The notes beneath the pieces are model-generated. The model was not told where the DNA came from. It was given only the letters and a program-made list of their open reading frames with translations, and ran no database searches. A program made the position numbers and the translations under genes. A stretch of 64,000 nt of DNA from Methylococcales bacterium (GTDB taxonomy: Bacteria > Pseudomonadota > Gammaproteobacteria > Methylococcales > Methylomonadaceae), in assembly GCA_030949405.1 (NCBI GenBank), contig JAUZSN010000002.1:1178001-1242000 (forward strand). Direction: 5' to 3'. Shown one piece after another: positions 1 to 10,959 of this stretch; the stretch's first letter is position 1, and the number at the start of each line of letters is the position of its first letter.

Positions 1-1089
1 GTTTATTCGGGCATTATGCGTACAGGTGATAGTGTTTATAATGCGGTAAAAGAAAAAAAAGAGCGCGTTGGTCGAATTGTACAGATGCATGCAAATAGCC
101 GAGAAGAAATAAAAGAAGTTCGGGCGGGTGATATTGCGGCAGCCGTCGGGTTGAAAAGTGTCATTACAGGCGATACCTTATGTGATTTAGAGTCGCCTAT
201 TGTTTTGGAACGAATGGAGTTTCCAGAGCCAGTGATTTCAGTTGCAGTTGAACCTAGAACACAAAGTGATCAAGAAAAAATGGGCATTGCTTTAGGCAAG
301 CTGGCTCAAGAAGACCCTTCTTTTCACGTACGTAGTGATGAAGAATCAGGGCAAACAATAATTTCAGGGATGGGTGAGCTTCATTTAGATATTATCGTTG
401 ATAGAATGCAACGGGAATTTGATGTGAAATCGAATGTAGGTGCGCCCCAAGTATCCTATAGAGAAACGATTCGGCAACGAACAGAAATTGAAGGTAAATT
501 CATTAGGCAATCAGGTGGGCGTGGACAGTATGGTCATGTTTGGTTGCGAATTGAACCGTTGGGTGTCGGTGAAGGATATGAGTTTATAAATGAGATTGTA
601 GGGGGGGCTGTTCCCAAAGAGTACATTACCTCTGTAGACAAGGGTGTGCAGGAGCAAATGGAAAATGGCGTTATAGCGGGTTTCCCTGTTGTTGATGTAA
701 AAGTAAGTCTGTTTGATGGTTCCTATCATGATGTTGATTCAAATGAAATGGCCTTTAAAATTGCAGGGGCCATAGCCTTTAAAGACGGTGCAAAAGAAGC
801 ATTGCCCGCTTTATTGGAACCGATCATGAAAGTAGAAATAGTAACCCCCGAGGAATATATGGGGAGCGTCGTAGGCGATATTAATAGGCGTCGCGGTATA
901 ATTCAAGGAATGGAAGATTCTCCAGCGGGTAAAATGATAGACTGCGAAGTACCGTTGGCAGAAATGTTTGGTTATGCGACTGATTTGCGTTCTGCAACGC
1001 AGGGTCGTGCTACCTATAGTATGCAGTTCGAAAAATACAGTGAGGCTTCTGCAAATATAGCAGAAGCAATCATTAAAAGAGTTTCATAA
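1..1089 (+). CDS. fusA: Elongation factor G, C-terminal part (cut by window edge)
   Basis: Ribosomal translocase GTPase. The frame is open from base 1 and reads [14 protein letters not shown], so the gene begins upstream and the ATG at 16 is internal. The 362 residues visible cover the end of domain II and domains III to V, including the [10 protein letters not shown] block and the domain IV stretch GGRGQYGHV. The GTPase domain is off the window. It lies 29 bases before tuf, the usual str operon order, so rpsL and rpsG are expected just upstream. No damage is seen. Confidence 0.97.
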   Translation, partial: VYSGIMRTGDSVYNAVKEKKERVGRIVQMHANSREEIKEVRAGDIAAAVGLKSVITGDTLCDLESPIVLERMEFPEPVISVAVEPRTQSDQEKMGIALGKLAQEDPSFHVRSDEESGQTIISGMGELHLDIIVDRMQREFDVKSNVGAPQVSYRETIRQRTEIEGKFIRQSGGRGQYGHVWLRIEPLGVGEGYEFINEIVGGAVPKEYITSVDKGVQEQMENGVIAGFPVVDVKVSLFDGSYHDVDSNEMAFKIAGAIAFKDGAKEALPALLEPIMKVEIVTPEEYMGSVVGDINRRRGIIQGMEDSPAGKMIDCEVPLAEMFGYATDLRSATQGRATYSMQFEKYSEASANIAEAIIKRVS

Positions 1090-1118
1090 AATAGATTTAA
1101 GTTTAAGGGTACTGGATC

Positions 1119-2339
1119 ATGGCTAAAGAAAAATTTGAACGTAATAAGCCGCATGTAAATGTAGGCACAATTGGTCATGTTGACCATGGTAAAACAACTT
1201 TAACAGCTGCTTTAACAAAAGTAATGGCTGAAATTCAAGGTGGTGAAGTTAAAGCCTTTGACCAAATTGATAATGCACCTGAAGAGCGTGAGCGTGGTAT
1301 TACTATCGCAACGTCTCATGTAGAATATGAATCAGCTGTTCGTCATTATGCGCACGTTGATTGTCCAGGTCATGCTGATTATGTTAAAAACATGATCACA
1401 GGGGCGGCGCAAATGGATGGCGCTATCTTAGTCTGCGGTGCAACAGATGGGCCGATGCCGCAAACGCGTGAGCATATCTTATTATCACGCCAAGTAGGCG
1501 TACCTTATATCGTCGTTTTCTTAAATAAAGCAGATTTGCTTGCAGAAGATTGTGGTGGTTTAGGGACTGAAGAATATGAAGAAATGCTTGAGCTAGTAGA
1601 AATGGAATTGCGTGAGCTATTAGATGCTTATGAATTTCCAGGTGATGATACGCCTATTATTGTGGGTTCTGCATTAAAAGCACTGGAAGGTGATGATAGT
1701 GAAGTCGGTGTTCCTGCGATTGTGAAGCTCGTTGAAGCTTTGGATACTTATATTCCAGAACCTGAGCGTGCTATTGAAGGGGCGTTTTTACTTCCTATTG
1801 AAGATGTATTTTCTATTTCAGGTCGTGGTACGGTCGTAACGGGGCGTATTGAACGTGGCGTTATTAAAGTTGGCGAAGAAATTGAAATTGTAGGAATTAA
1901 AGAAACCGTTAAAACAACATGTACTGGCGTAGAAATGTTTCGCAAGTTGTTGGATCAAGGTGAAGCGGGCGATAACGTCGGTATTTTATTACGAGGCACT
2001 AAGCGTGAAGACGTTGAGCGTGGTCAAGTATTAGCTCATGTGGGATCTATTAATCCTCATACGGTATTTGATGCGGAAATTTATGTTCTGTCAAAAGATG
2101 AAGGCGGTCGTCATACACCGTTCTTTAATGGCTATCGTCCTCAATTTTATTTTAGAACAACAGATGTTACAGGGGCTGTTGAACTTCAAAAAGACGTTGA
2201 AATGGTAATGCCTGGTGATAATGTAACCGTTGTTGTGACTTTGATTGCACCGATTGCAATGGAAGATGGGTTGCGTTTTGCAGTTCGAGAAGGCGGTCGT
2301 ACTGTTGGTGCGGGCGTTGTTGCTAAAATAATCGAGTAA
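1119..2339 (+). CDS. tuf: Elongation factor Tu
   Basis: GTPase that carries aminoacyl-tRNA to the ribosomal A site. The P-loop GHVDHGKT is at residues 19-26, followed by the switch I region RGITI, the DCPGH motif and the NKAD base-recognition motif. At 406 residues it is about 12 longer than the E. coli protein, with extra residues around [12 protein letters not shown] and [10 protein letters not shown]. The stop is only 5 bases before the rpsJ start, so tuf and the S10 operon are probably one transcript. Only one tuf copy is in the window. Confidence 0.98.
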   Translation: MAKEKFERNKPHVNVGTIGHVDHGKTTLTAALTKVMAEIQGGEVKAFDQIDNAPEERERGITIATSHVEYESAVRHYAHVDCPGHADYVKNMITGAAQMDGAILVCGATDGPMPQTREHILLSRQVGVPYIVVFLNKADLLAEDCGGLGTEEYEEMLELVEMELRELLDAYEFPGDDTPIIVGSALKALEGDDSEVGVPAIVKLVEALDTYIPEPERAIEGAFLLPIEDVFSISGRGTVVTGRIERGVIKVGEEIEIVGIKETVKTTCTGVEMFRKLLDQGEAGDNVGILLRGTKREDVERGQVLAHVGSINPHTVFDAEIYVLSKDEGGRHTPFFNGYRPQFYFRTTDVTGAVELQKDVEMVMPGDNVTVVVTLIAPIAMEDGLRFAVREGGRTVGAGVVAKIIE

Positions 2340-2344
2340 TCAAC

Positions 2345-2656
2345 ATGGCTAATCAAACTCTTCGGATTCGTTTAAAAGCATTTGATCATAAGTTAATTGA
2401 TCAATCAGCAAGTGAAATAGTAGAAACGGCAAAAAGAACAGGTGTTCAAGTAAAAGGGCCTATTCCATTACCGACTAAAAAAGAACGTTTTACTATTTTG
2501 ATTTCACCTCATGTGAATAAAGATGCGCGTGATCAATATGAATTAAGAACCTACAAACGGTTACTTGATATTGTTGATCCTAGTGAAAAAACTGTTGATG
2601 CCTTGATGAAGTTAGATCTGGCAGCAGGGGTTGATGTTCAAATTAAGCTCAATTGA
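2345..2656 (+). CDS. rpsJ: 30S ribosomal protein S10 (NusE)
   Basis: Small-subunit head protein that also acts as NusE in antitermination. It has 103 residues, the same as E. coli, with the conserved [12 protein letters not shown] and [11 protein letters not shown] blocks. Its ATG follows the tuf stop after 5 bases. There is therefore no room for the long leader through which L4 attenuates the E. coli S10 operon, and control must differ or act upstream of tuf. First gene of the S10 block. Confidence 0.97.
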   Translation: MANQTLRIRLKAFDHKLIDQSASEIVETAKRTGVQVKGPIPLPTKKERFTILISPHVNKDARDQYELRTYKRLLDIVDPSEKTVDALMKLDLAAGVDVQIKLN

Positions 2657-2686
2657 GCGTTTAAAGTTAAATAGAGGAATTGGCAG

Positions 2687-3337
2687 ATGTCAATAGGTCT
2701 TATTGGTCGTAAGTGTGGTATGACCCGAGTTTTTAATGAAGATGGTTCATCTACGCCCGTCACTGTTCTTGAAATAAACTCAAATAGAGTAACTCAAGTA
2801 AAAAGTGTCGATAGTGATGGTTACCGTGCGATTCAGATTGCTGTTGGTGATAAAAAATCTTCAAAAGTTAATAAAGCAATGGCAGGGCATTATGCCGCTG
2901 CCAATGTAACTGCGGGTCGTTCTTTAATTGAATTTAGGTTAGAGGATGGTGAGGGTGAAGATTTAATAGCAGGTTCAGAGCTGGCGTTGAATATATTTAC
3001 TAATGGGCAATTTGTTGATGTTCGTGGAACGAGTATCGGTAAAGGATTTGCAGGGGGTGTTAAACGACATAACTTCCAAATGCAGGATGCAACGCATGGT
3101 AACTCTATTTCTCATAGAGCGCCTGGGTCTATTGGTCAATGTCAAACACCAGGGCGGGTTTTTAAAGGTAAAAAAATGGCAGGGCATTTAGGCGCTGTTA
3201 AAACAACCGTTCAAAATCTGACAATTCATTCTGTTGATGAAGAAAAAAACCTGATTTTAGTGAAAGGTTCTGTACCTGGCTCTAAAGGTGGAGATGTTAT
3301 CATTACAGCCGCAGTAAAAAAAGAAAGTAGGGGTTAG
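2687..3337 (+). CDS. rplC: 50S ribosomal protein L3
   Basis: Early-assembly 23S rRNA-binding protein near the peptidyl transferase centre. It has 216 residues against 209 in E. coli. The conserved loop [20 protein letters not shown] contains the glutamine that PrmB methylates in this family. The ATG is preceded by GAGGAATTGGCAG, which supplies a ribosome binding site. It sits 2 bases before rplD. Confidence 0.97.
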   Translation: MSIGLIGRKCGMTRVFNEDGSSTPVTVLEINSNRVTQVKSVDSDGYRAIQIAVGDKKSSKVNKAMAGHYAAANVTAGRSLIEFRLEDGEGEDLIAGSELALNIFTNGQFVDVRGTSIGKGFAGGVKRHNFQMQDATHGNSISHRAPGSIGQCQTPGRVFKGKKMAGHLGAVKTTVQNLTIHSVDEEKNLILVKGSVPGSKGGDVIITAAVKKESRG

Positions 3338-3339
3338 TT

Positions 3340-3960
3340 ATGACATTACAGATACCCGCATTAAATAGTCAAGACTCGGCAGGTTCAGTTGATGTTACTG
3401 AAACTATATTCGGTCAAAAATTTAATGAAACATTGGTTCATCAATTAGTTACAAAGTACCAAGCGGCGGCGCGTGCTGGAACAAAAGCACAAAAAAATCG
3501 TGCGGCAGTCAGTGGGGGTGGAAGCAAGCCTTGGCGACAAAAGGGGACAGGACGAGCGCGAGCTGGTACAATGTCAAGTCCTATCTGGCGTTCAGGTGGC
3601 GTTACTTTTGCAGCGCAACCTCGTTCTTTTGATCAAAAAATTAATAAAAAGATGTATAAGGTGGGTATTCGCTCTATATTTTCTGAGTTATTAAGACAAG
3701 AACGTTTGGTTGTTAGTAACGATATTTTACCAACAAGTGTGAAAACTAAAGAATTTGCAAAAAAATTAGCAGAGACGGGTGTTAAACGTATTTTGATTAT
3801 TGCTGAATCTTTGGATGAAAACTTGGTGTTGGCTTCGAGGAATATTCCTTACGTTAACATTGTAACGGCGGAGAGTGTTAACCCTGTTGCCTTGGTTGGT
3901 GCGGATAAAGTTATTGCAACCGTTGTCGCGTTGAAGAAAATTGAGGAACGTTTAGCATGA
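3340..3960 (+). CDS. rplD: 50S ribosomal protein L4
   Basis: Large-subunit protein lining the exit tunnel. It has 206 residues. The extended loop is recognisable by GGSKPWRQKGTGRARAG and the IWRSGGVTF stretch. In E. coli L4 also represses its own operon, but the leader needed for that is not visible here. It overlaps rplW by 4 bases (ATGA), implying translational coupling. Confidence 0.97.
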   Translation: MTLQIPALNSQDSAGSVDVTETIFGQKFNETLVHQLVTKYQAAARAGTKAQKNRAAVSGGGSKPWRQKGTGRARAGTMSSPIWRSGGVTFAAQPRSFDQKINKKMYKVGIRSIFSELLRQERLVVSNDILPTSVKTKEFAKKLAETGVKRILIIAESLDENLVLASRNIPYVNIVTAESVNPVALVGADKVIATVVALKKIEERLA

Positions 3961-4256
3961 GTATTGCAGAAAGCAAAATAGCGAGTGTATTGCTAGGCCC
4001 TGTTATTTCTGAGAAAAGTTCAGTGGCAGCAGAAGAACAGTCACGTATTGTTTTTAAAGTTCAAAAATCAGCAACTAAACATCAAATTAAAAAATCAGTT
4101 GAATTGATGTTTGATGTGAAGGTTGACTCGGTTCAAGTGCTTAATGTTAAAGGAAAGGTTAAGCGTTTCGGGCGAGCATTAGGTAAGCGGTCAGATTGGA
4201 AAAAAGCATATGTTAAGCTTAAACCTGGTCACGATATAGAATTTGTAACCGCTTGA
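3957..4256 (+). CDS. rplW: 50S ribosomal protein L23
   Basis: Exit-site protein that docks trigger factor and SRP. It has 99 residues against 100 in E. coli, with VLLGPVISEKSS near the N-terminus and the family pattern VDSVQVLNVKGKVKRFGR. It starts inside the rplD stop (ATGA overlap) and is 36 bases upstream of rplB. Confidence 0.96.
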   Translation: MSIAESKIASVLLGPVISEKSSVAAEEQSRIVFKVQKSATKHQIKKSVELMFDVKVDSVQVLNVKGKVKRFGRALGKRSDWKKAYVKLKPGHDIEFVTA

Positions 4257-4292
4257 TAATTAAAAATAAGATCAATAGGAACGGTAGATAGC

Positions 4293-5120
4293 ATGGCTAT
4301 TCTAAAATCAAAACCAACATCTCCTGGGATGCGGTTTGTAGTACGTGTAAAAAATGATGAGTTGCATAAAGGCAAGCCATTTGCACCGCTACTAGAGAAA
4401 CAAAGTAGAAACGGTGGTAGGAATAATCAAGGACGTATTACAACACGTCATATAGGCGGTGGGCATAAGCAGCACTACCGTATTATTGATTTCAAACGCA
4501 ATAAAATTGATATTCCTGCTATTGTTGAGCATTTGGAATATGATCCTAATAGAACAGCAAATATCGCATTATTGTTGTTTAAAGACGGTGAGCGTAAATA
4601 TATTATTGCGCCTAAAGAATTAGCGGTAGGTCAAGAAATTATTTCTTCTGAAGTTGCCGCTGTAAAAGCTGGAAACTGTATGCCATTACGCAATATGCCT
4701 TTAGGGGTCACAGTTCATTGTGTTGAACTGAAGCCTGGTAAAGGTGCGCAAATGGCAAGAAGTGCAGGGACATCAGCGCAGTTAGTTGCAAAAGAAGGAA
4801 TGTATGTTACTTTACGTTTGCGTTCGGGTGAAATGCGTAAAGTTATGGGAGACTGTAAAGCTGTTATTGGCGAAGTTTCAAATTCTGAACACAACCTGAT
4901 TTCTTTAGGGACAGCGGGTGCAAAACGTCGCAAAGGTGTCCGCCCAACGGTTCGAGGTGTTGCCATGAACCCTGTTGATCACCCACATGGGGGTGGTGAA
5001 GGCCGAACATCAGGGGGGAGACATCCTGTTTCGCCATGGGGTGTACCTACTAAAGGGTATAAAACGCGTAAAAACAAACGGACTGATGGTATGATTGTCA
5101 GACGACGTAAGCAAAAATAA
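4293..5120 (+). CDS. rplB: 50S ribosomal protein L2
   Basis: Subunit-association and peptidyl-transferase-region protein. It has 275 residues against 273 in E. coli. It contains [17 protein letters not shown] and the C-terminal signature [13 protein letters not shown] with the conserved histidine implicated in peptidyl transfer. The start is a plain ATG after AGGAACGG. It is followed after 10 bases by rpsS. Confidence 0.98.
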   Translation: MAILKSKPTSPGMRFVVRVKNDELHKGKPFAPLLEKQSRNGGRNNQGRITTRHIGGGHKQHYRIIDFKRNKIDIPAIVEHLEYDPNRTANIALLLFKDGERKYIIAPKELAVGQEIISSEVAAVKAGNCMPLRNMPLGVTVHCVELKPGKGAQMARSAGTSAQLVAKEGMYVTLRLRSGEMRKVMGDCKAVIGEVSNSEHNLISLGTAGAKRRKGVRPTVRGVAMNPVDHPHGGGEGRTSGGRHPVSPWGVPTKGYKTRKNKRTDGMIVRRRKQK

Positions 5121-5130
5121 GGGGTAAAGT

Positions 5131-5403
5131 GTGCCACGTTCAATTAAAAAAGGTCCATTTATTGACCATCATCTACAAAAAAAAGTAGAGACTGCGGTCA
5201 GTAGTAATAATAGGAAACCAATTAAAACTTGGTCGAGAAGATCCATGGTTAGTCCTGATATGTTGGGTTTAACTATTGCTGTACATAATGGTCGCCAACA
5301 TGTTCCTGTGCTTATTTCTGAAAATATGGTAGGACATAAGTTGGGTGAGTTTGCACCGACGCGTACCTATAGAGGTCATTTGGCCGATAAGAAATCTAGG
5401 TAG
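5131..5403 (+). CDS. rpsS: 30S ribosomal protein S19
   Basis: Head protein contacting the A-site finger. It has 90 residues and begins [14 protein letters not shown], typical of the family. The start codon is GTG, preceded by AAGGGG. The family blocks [14 protein letters not shown] and [12 protein letters not shown] are intact. The gene ends 4 bases before the rplV start. Confidence 0.97.
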   Translation: MPRSIKKGPFIDHHLQKKVETAVSSNNRKPIKTWSRRSMVSPDMLGLTIAVHNGRQHVPVLISENMVGHKLGEFAPTRTYRGHLADKKSR

Positions 5404-5407
5404 GGTT

Positions 5408-5743
5408 ATGGAAATTTCAGCAAAATTATCTAATGCGCCACTGTCGGCTCAAAAAGCACGATTAGTCGGTGATCAAATCCGGGGTTTACCTGTCGAGAAA
5501 GCGTTGAATATTTTAAAATTCAGCTCTAAAAAGGCGGCGGGTATTATGAAAAAAGTTTTAGAGTCAGCCATTGCAAATGCAGAGCACAATGAAAGTGCTG
5601 ATATTGACGAGTTAGTCGTCTCTACTGTATTTGTTAATGAAGGTCGAACGCTGAAACGTGTTCGAGCCAGAGCAAAGGGACGTGCGAATCATATCCTAAA
5701 AAGAAGCTGTCATATTACCGTCAAAGTAGCAGAATACGAGTAG
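5408..5743 (+). CDS. rplV: 50S ribosomal protein L22
   Basis: Exit-tunnel protein of 111 residues (E. coli 110). I take the ATG at 5408, giving [20 protein letters not shown], rather than the longer frame open from 5345. The longer frame would run through the end of rpsS, and the 5408 start matches the family N-terminus. The C-terminal hook [20 protein letters not shown] is conserved. The TAGGG just upstream of the ATG gives a modest ribosome binding site. Confidence 0.96.
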   Translation: MEISAKLSNAPLSAQKARLVGDQIRGLPVEKALNILKFSSKKAAGIMKKVLESAIANAEHNESADIDELVVSTVFVNEGRTLKRVRARAKGRANHILKRSCHITVKVAEYE

Positions 5744-5756
5744 AGGACTATATAAA

Positions 5757-6443
5757 ATGGGTCAAAAGGTACATCCAACGGGTATACGTCTTGGAATTGT
5801 TAAGGATTGGACATCAAGATGGTACGCAAATAGCCAGAATTATCCCGTATTTTTGTTACAGGATTTAAAGGTTCGTGATTATATCAAAACTAAGTTAGCA
5901 CATGCGTCGGTTAGTCGTATTCAAATTAATCGTCCTGCTAGCAATGCACATGTTACTATCCACACGGCACGCCCTGGGATTGTAATTGGCAAAAAAGGCG
6001 AAGATATTGATAAGTTGAGACGTGAAGTATCTAAAATGATGGGGGTTTCGGTTCAACTGAATGTTGAAGAAATTAGAAAGCCTGAGTTAGATGCTAAGTT
6101 AGTTGCAGAAAGTATTGCACAGCAACTTGAAAAAAGAATTATGTATCGTCGTGCGATGAAGCGTGCAGTAACTAACACCATGCGTCTAGGCGCAGAAGGC
6201 ATTAAAATTAATGTGGGTGGACGTTTAAACGGGGCTGAAATTGCACGAGGTGAATGGTATCGAGAAGGGCGTGTACCTTTGCATACGTTACGTGCTGATA
6301 TTGATTACGGAACGGCAGAAGCAAATACAACCTACGGAATTATCGGCATTAAGGTGTGGATATTTAAGGGTGAGGTTTTTGATACGGATGCGCATTTGGT
6401 TTCAGATAGCGCAGGTTCTAAAAAAACTGTTGAAAGGAAATAA
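5757..6443 (+). CDS. rpsC: 30S ribosomal protein S3
   Basis: mRNA entry-channel protein. It has 228 residues against 233 in E. coli, starting [14 protein letters not shown]. The KH domain motif [16 protein letters not shown] is present, and the C-terminal domain contains [21 protein letters not shown] with the helicase-function arginines. It is 2 bases before rplP. Confidence 0.97.
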   Translation: MGQKVHPTGIRLGIVKDWTSRWYANSQNYPVFLLQDLKVRDYIKTKLAHASVSRIQINRPASNAHVTIHTARPGIVIGKKGEDIDKLRREVSKMMGVSVQLNVEEIRKPELDAKLVAESIAQQLEKRIMYRRAMKRAVTNTMRLGAEGIKINVGGRLNGAEIARGEWYREGRVPLHTLRADIDYGTAEANTTYGIIGIKVWIFKGEVFDTDAHLVSDSAGSKKTVERK

Positions 6444-6445
6444 TC

Positions 6446-6859
6446 ATGCTTCAGCCTAAAAGAACAAAATTTCGTAAGCAACATAAAGGTCGAAATAACG
6501 GTATGGCTCAGCGTGGGTCTTCGGTTAGTTTTGGTGAGTTTGGCTTAAAATCAACTTCTCGTGGTAGAATAACTGCCCGTCAAATTGAAGCGGCTAGAAG
6601 AACGATTACTCGCCATGTAAAACGGGGCGGTAAACTTTGGATTAGAATTTTCCCTGATAAGCCAATTACTAAAAAACCTTTAGAGGTTCGTATGGGTAAA
6701 GGGAAGGGAAGTGTCGAATACTGGGTTGCTCAAATTAAACCGGGTACGATGCTTTATGAAATTCAGGGCGTTCCTGAAGAATTGGCACGTGAGGCATTTG
6801 CACTTGCAGCTGCTAAGTTGCCGATTAAAACTACTTTTGCTGCGCGGACGATAATGTAA
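6446..6859 (+). CDS. rplP: 50S ribosomal protein L16
   Basis: A-site tRNA-positioning protein. It has 137 residues and begins [17 protein letters not shown]. The loop [15 protein letters not shown] contains the arginine region hydroxylated by YcfD in E. coli. Its TAA overlaps the rpmC ATG (TAATG), so the two are probably translationally coupled. Confidence 0.97.
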   Translation: MLQPKRTKFRKQHKGRNNGMAQRGSSVSFGEFGLKSTSRGRITARQIEAARRTITRHVKRGGKLWIRIFPDKPITKKPLEVRMGKGKGSVEYWVAQIKPGTMLYEIQGVPEELAREAFALAAAKLPIKTTFAARTIM

Positions 6860-7056
6860 TGATTGCTAGTGAATTACGTCAAAAGACGAAAGAAGAATTA
6901 AATACTCTATTGCTTGAATTATCACGTGAGCAATTTAATTTAAGAATGCAAAAGGGTTCGGGTCAGTTAACAAAGTCTGATCAGGTTAAAAAGGTAAGGC
7001 GTGATATAGCACGTGTTCATACCATATTAAATGAAATGGCGAGTGCATCAGCATGA
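6859..7056 (+). CDS. rpmC: 50S ribosomal protein L29
   Basis: Two-helix exit-site protein of 65 residues (E. coli 63). The family pattern [20 protein letters not shown] is followed by the second helix [15 protein letters not shown]. It overlaps rplP by one base (TAATG) and rpsQ by four (ATGA), a tightly coupled trio. Confidence 0.95.
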   Translation: MIASELRQKTKEELNTLLLELSREQFNLRMQKGSGQLTKSDQVKKVRRDIARVHTILNEMASASA

Positions 7057-7313
7057 GTGAAAATACAGAAAAATTACGCACAATGACAGGTCGTGTTGTT
7101 AGTAATAAAATGGATAAAACAATTTCCGTTTTAGTCGAACGTATCATTAAACATCCTGTCTATGGTAAATATATTAAACGTTCAACGAAATTATTGGCTC
7201 ATGACGAAAAAAATAAGTGCCAAGAGGGTGATACAGTAACGATTACTTCCTGTCGTCCTATATCTAAAAGAAAAACCTTTAGACTGGTTGACGTTCTCGA
7301 AAACGCGAAGTAA
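7053..7313 (+). CDS. rpsQ: 30S ribosomal protein S17
   Basis: Primary 16S rRNA-binding protein with an OB fold. It has 86 residues, with [18 protein letters not shown] and the later [13 protein letters not shown] block. It is the last gene of the S10 section. A 43-base gap follows before rplN, where the spc section begins; no terminator is seen in it. Confidence 0.96.
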   Translation: MSENTEKLRTMTGRVVSNKMDKTISVLVERIIKHPVYGKYIKRSTKLLAHDEKNKCQEGDTVTITSCRPISKRKTFRLVDVLENAK

Positions 7314-7356
7314 GCGTTTTTATAAAACAATTAATTGAGATAGTTGGGATTTTATA

Positions 7357-7725
7357 ATGATTCAGATGCAAACTAACCTTGACGTTGCTGATAACAGTGG
7401 TGCAAAAAGGGTCATGTGTATCAAAGTATTAGGCGGTTCACACCGACGTTATGCAGGTATTGGCGATATCATCAAAGTGAGTGTCAAAGATGCGATTCCG
7501 CGGGGTCGTGTTAAAAAAGGTGAGGTTTATAATGCCTTAGTCGTAAGAACCCGTAAAGGGGTTCGCAGACCTGATGGTTCTGTCATTCGTTTTGACGGGA
7601 ATGCTGCGGTTATTTTAAATGCTCAACTACAACCACTGGGTACACGTATCTTTGGCCCTGTTACTCGTGAGTTAAGAGGGGAAAAATTTATGAAAATTAT
7701 TTCTCTAGCTCCAGAAGTTTTATAA
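7357..7725 (+). CDS. rplN: 50S ribosomal protein L14
   Basis: Intersubunit-bridge protein of 122 residues. It begins [19 protein letters not shown] and contains the family signature around [18 protein letters not shown]. First gene of the spc section. It follows a short AT-rich gap that could hold a weak promoter, but I cannot pick a convincing -35 and -10 pair. Confidence 0.97.
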   Translation: MIQMQTNLDVADNSGAKRVMCIKVLGGSHRRYAGIGDIIKVSVKDAIPRGRVKKGEVYNALVVRTRKGVRRPDGSVIRFDGNAAVILNAQLQPLGTRIFGPVTRELRGEKFMKIISLAPEVL

Positions 7726-7739
7726 GGGGGATACTAAAG

Positions 7740-8057
7740 ATGCAAAAAATAAAAAAAGGTGACGAAGTTATTGTTCGCGCTGGCAAAGATAAAGGTAAAC
7801 GCGGTAAAGTTGCCAAAGTTTTCAGTCATGGTAAAATTTTAGTAGACGGTATTAATCGTGTAAAAAAACACCAAAAAGGTAACCCAAACTCTGGTGTTCA
7901 GGGGGGTATCATTGAAAAAGATATGCCTATTGCGATTTCAAATATTGGATTATATAATCCTGAAACTCAAAAAGCCGACCGAGTAGGGATCAAGTTTTTA
8001 GATGATGGAAAAAAGGTCAGATATTTTAAATCAACTAACGAAACTGTTGATTCGTAG
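7740..8057 (+). CDS. rplX: 50S ribosomal protein L24
   Basis: Assembly-initiating KOW-domain protein of 105 residues. The KOW motif is [18 protein letters not shown] near the N-terminus, followed by [32 protein letters not shown] precedes the start, a strong ribosome binding site. Confidence 0.96.
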   Translation: MQKIKKGDEVIVRAGKDKGKRGKVAKVFSHGKILVDGINRVKKHQKGNPNSGVQGGIIEKDMPIAISNIGLYNPETQKADRVGIKFLDDGKKVRYFKSTNETVDS

Positions 8058-8068
8058 GGAGAACAACC

Positions 8069-8608
8069 ATGGCTAGACTAAAAACTGAATATAAACAAAG
8101 AATCCTACCTGCTTTAGTAGAGCAGTTTGGGTATAAATCTGTAATGGAAGCTCCAAAGCTAACTAAAATTACCCTGAATATGGGTGTTGGTGGGGCCGTT
8201 GCTGATAAAAAAGTGTTGCAGGCTGCAGTTTCCGATATGGAAAAAATTGCAGGTCAAAAGGCGATTGTAACAATAGCAAGAAAGTCGATTGCGGGCTTTA
8301 AGATTCGTGATGATATGCCTATCGGTTGTAAAGTAACTTTACGCAATGATAGGATGTATGAATTTTTAGACCGTTTAATCAGTATTTCTATACCTCGAAT
8401 CCGTGATTTCCGCGGTATGAGCCCTAAAAGCTTTGATGGTCGTGGTAACTATTCAATGGGTGTTAAAGAACAAATCATTTTTCCTGAAATTGATTATGAT
8501 AAAATTGATACCTTACGTGGTTTGGATATTACCATTACGACGACAGCTAAAACAAATAAAGAAGGCTTAGCGTTGCTGAAGCTTTTTAATTTTCCATTTA
8601 AGAACTAA
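8069..8608 (+). CDS. rplE: 50S ribosomal protein L5
   Basis: 5S rRNA-binding protein of the central protuberance. It has 179 residues, the same as E. coli. [17 protein letters not shown] and the C-terminal [12 protein letters not shown] blocks are conserved. In E. coli the S8 repressor binds mRNA around the rplX-rplE junction; here that gap is 11 bases and I did not confirm an S8-like site. Confidence 0.97.
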   Translation: MARLKTEYKQRILPALVEQFGYKSVMEAPKLTKITLNMGVGGAVADKKVLQAAVSDMEKIAGQKAIVTIARKSIAGFKIRDDMPIGCKVTLRNDRMYEFLDRLISISIPRIRDFRGMSPKSFDGRGNYSMGVKEQIIFPEIDYDKIDTLRGLDITITTTAKTNKEGLALLKLFNFPFKN

Positions 8609-8618
8609 AGGGCGAAAA

Positions 8619-8924
8619 ATGGCAAAAAAATCAATGATTGCGCGTGAAAAAAAACGCGATCAACTCGTGCAAAAATATGCCGAGAAACGTGCGGCTTTAA
8701 AAGAAATTATTAGAGATCCTAATGTTTCTTATGAAGATAAAGAAGAGGCTCATATTAAGCTTCAAAAGCTTCCTAGAGATTCAAGTACGGCAAGGTTACG
8801 TAACCGTTGTAAACTAACGGGTCGTCCTCATGGGTATTATCGTAAATTTGGTCTTAGTCGTAACAAACTAAGAGAAGCGACTATGCGCGGTGATGTTCCT
8901 GGGTTAAGGAAAGCAAGCTGGTAA
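8619..8924 (+). CDS. rpsN: 30S ribosomal protein S14 (long, zinc-free type)
   Basis: Head protein of 101 residues, the long form. The CxxC zinc ribbon of the short paralogue is absent: only one cysteine remains, in [20 protein letters not shown]. The N-terminus [17 protein letters not shown] matches the family. It lies between rplE and rpsH as expected. Confidence 0.97.
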   Translation: MAKKSMIAREKKRDQLVQKYAEKRAALKEIIRDPNVSYEDKEEAHIKLQKLPRDSSTARLRNRCKLTGRPHGYYRKFGLSRNKLREATMRGDVPGLRKASW

Positions 8925-8955
8925 TCTTGGTTAAGGTTTTTGGAGACAATATAAA

Positions 8956-9351
8956 ATGAGTATGACAGACCCTATAGCAGATATGTTGACCCGTGTTAGA
9001 AACGGGCAGTTTGCGGGTAAAAAAAGTGTGTCTATGCCTTCTTCTAAATTAAAAGTTGCAATTGCAAACGTATTAAAAGAAGAAGGATATGTTCTCGGGT
9101 GTTCCACTGAAACAAAAGGTAGTCATACAGAACTGACTATTGATTTGAAATATTTCAATGGTACTCCTGTGATTGAAAAAGTAAAAAGAATTAGTAAGCC
9201 AGGTTTGCGTGTTTATAAATCTAAAGATGAACTACCTAACGTATTAGGTGGATTGGGCGTTGCGATTGTTTCTACTTCGAGTGGTGTCATGACAGATAGA
9301 GCAGCACGTGCTATCGGTCATGGTGGTGAAGTCATTTGTACTGTTTGTTAG
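8956..9351 (+). CDS. rpsH: 30S ribosomal protein S8
   Basis: 16S rRNA central-domain binder, and translational repressor of the spc operon in E. coli. It has 131 residues, starting [18 protein letters not shown] and ending with the conserved [13 protein letters not shown] and GGEVICTVC. It is preceded by GGAGACAATATAAA as ribosome binding site. Confidence 0.97.
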   Translation: MSMTDPIADMLTRVRNGQFAGKKSVSMPSSKLKVAIANVLKEEGYVLGCSTETKGSHTELTIDLKYFNGTPVIEKVKRISKPGLRVYKSKDELPNVLGGLGVAIVSTSSGVMTDRAARAIGHGGEVICTVC

Positions 9352-9360
9352 GAGATTGGT

Positions 9361-9894
9361 ATGTCAAGAATTGCGAAGGCTCCTATTACAATTCCTAACA
9401 ACGTTGATGTTAAGCTGGAAGGCGATAACATAATCGTTAAAGGTAGTAAGGGACAAATGTCTTTGGGTGTTAAAAGCTGTGTTAATGTTGAAATTAATGA
9501 CAATGTTATTAGTGTTGACTGGAACAAAGCGATTAAGAACGCAAATGCTCAAGCTGGAACAGTAAGAGCTAGAATCAACAATATGGTTGAAGGCGTTACC
9601 AAAGGTTTTGAAAAAAAACTAACACTAGTTGGTGTGGGTTATAGAGCACAGGTAAGCGGTAAATCGCTTAATCTTTCTTTAGGTTTCTCACACCCAGTGG
9701 CCTATCTAATGCCAGAAGGCATTACAATTGAAGCCCCGTCTCAAACAGAAGTTATTGTTAAAGGGATGGATAAGCAGCAAGTAGGTCAGGTTGCAGCAGA
9801 GATTAGGGCATACCGTCCACCAGAGCCTTATAAAGGTAAAGGTGTTCGTTATACGGATGAATATGTTGCAAGAAAAGCAGCTAAGAAGAAGTAG
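9361..9894 (+). CDS. rplF: 50S ribosomal protein L6
   Basis: Protein near the GTPase-associated region, with two similar domains and 177 residues. The signature is in the C-terminal half, [29 protein letters not shown] precedes the ATG and supplies a clear Shine-Dalgarno sequence. No irregularity is seen. Confidence 0.97.
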   Translation: MSRIAKAPITIPNNVDVKLEGDNIIVKGSKGQMSLGVKSCVNVEINDNVISVDWNKAIKNANAQAGTVRARINNMVEGVTKGFEKKLTLVGVGYRAQVSGKSLNLSLGFSHPVAYLMPEGITIEAPSQTEVIVKGMDKQQVGQVAAEIRAYRPPEPYKGKGVRYTDEYVARKAAKKK

Positions 9895-9902
9895 GTTATA
9901 GT

Positions 9903-10256
9903 ATGGACAAAAAAGCATCCCGATTAAAACGTGCCTTAAGGTTACGATCTAAAATCAAAAAATTAGATATAAACAGGCTCACTATTCATAAGACTTCTCA
10001 GCACATCTATGCGCAAGTTTTAAGTAAAGATGGCGAAACAACACTTGTTAGTGCTTCAACGACTCAAGCCGATGTTAAGGCATCAGTCAAAAGTACAAGT
10101 AACAAGGACGCAGCGATTGCAGTTGGAAAGTTTATTGCACAAAAAGCAGTTGCCGCAGGGGTAACTAAAGTTGCATTTGATCGTTCAGGTTTTAAATATC
10201 ATGGTCGTGTAAAAGCATTAGCAGATGCTGCACGTGAAGCTGGATTGAAGTTCTAG
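9903..10256 (+). CDS. rplR: 50S ribosomal protein L18
   Basis: 5S rRNA-binding protein of 117 residues, the same as E. coli. The C-terminal half holds [20 protein letters not shown], the family signature. The start is ATG ([15 protein letters not shown]), 8 bases after rplF. Confidence 0.96.
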   Translation: MDKKASRLKRALRLRSKIKKLDINRLTIHKTSQHIYAQVLSKDGETTLVSASTTQADVKASVKSTSNKDAAIAVGKFIAQKAVAAGVTKVAFDRSGFKYHGRVKALADAAREAGLKF

Positions 10257-10265
10257 GGGAATATA

Positions 10266-10769
10266 ATGGCAGCAGCATCTCAAGGCAGCTCTGACGGTTT
10301 ACAGGAAAAATTAGTTTCTGTACGCCGTGTTGCAAAAGTAGTAAAAGGTGGTCGAGTTTTTGGATTCACAGCACTAACCGTTGTTGGTGATGGTGAGGGA
10401 CGTATAGGATATGGTGTGAGCAAAGCTCGCGAAGTTCCCATCGCGATTCAAAAATCGTTAGAGCAAGCACGTAAGAATATGCGTAAAGTACACCTGAAAG
10501 GGGACACTTTACAATATCCTATTATGGCAAGCACAGGGGCAGCTAAAGTTTATATGCAGCCCGCATCTGAAGGTACGGGTATTATCGCTGGTGGTGCGAT
10601 GCGTGCTGTATTTGAAGTGGTTGGCGTGCATAACGTATTAGCAAAATGTATTGGTACGAATAATCCTATTAATGTTGTAAGAGCAACAATTGATGGCTTA
10701 ACTGATATGCGTGATGCTAAACAAATTGCTGCAAAACGTGGTTTAACCGTTGATCAAGTCACAGGATAG
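10266..10769 (+). CDS. rpsE: 30S ribosomal protein S5
   Basis: Decoding-fidelity protein of 167 residues. It contains [20 protein letters not shown] and the region [20 protein letters not shown]. It ends 4 bases before the rpmD start. The gene is intact. Confidence 0.97.
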   Translation: MAAASQGSSDGLQEKLVSVRRVAKVVKGGRVFGFTALTVVGDGEGRIGYGVSKAREVPIAIQKSLEQARKNMRKVHLKGDTLQYPIMASTGAAKVYMQPASEGTGIIAGGAMRAVFEVVGVHNVLAKCIGTNNPINVVRATIDGLTDMRDAKQIAAKRGLTVDQVTG

Positions 10770-10773
10770 GCAC

Positions 10774-10959
10774 ATGGCAGATAAAAAACTAAGTGTGACT
10801 ATGACAAAAAGTAAGATTGGTCGTTTAGCAAGCCATAAAGGTTGCTTAATAGGGTTGGGTTTACGTAAAATTAATCAAACAGTAGAGGTTATTGATACCC
10901 CTGAAAATAGAGGAATGATTAATAAAATAGCCTATATGGTTAAAGTTGAGGAAATTTAA
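10774..10959 (+). CDS. rpmD: 50S ribosomal protein L30
   Basis: Small two-helix three-strand protein of 61 residues (E. coli 59). I use the ATG at 10774 ([17 protein letters not shown]), preceded by GGATAGGCAC. A longer frame from a TTG at 10750 would overlap the end of rpsE and has no family support. The stop overlaps the rplO start as TAATG. Confidence 0.95.
   Translation: MADKKLSVTMTKSKIGRLASHKGCLIGLGLRKINQTVEVIDTPENRGMINKIAYMVKVEEI

Noticed and set aside
5345-5407. Extended N-terminus for L22
   Set aside because: It overlaps the end of rpsS in another frame and does not match the family; the ATG at 5408 gives the normal protein.
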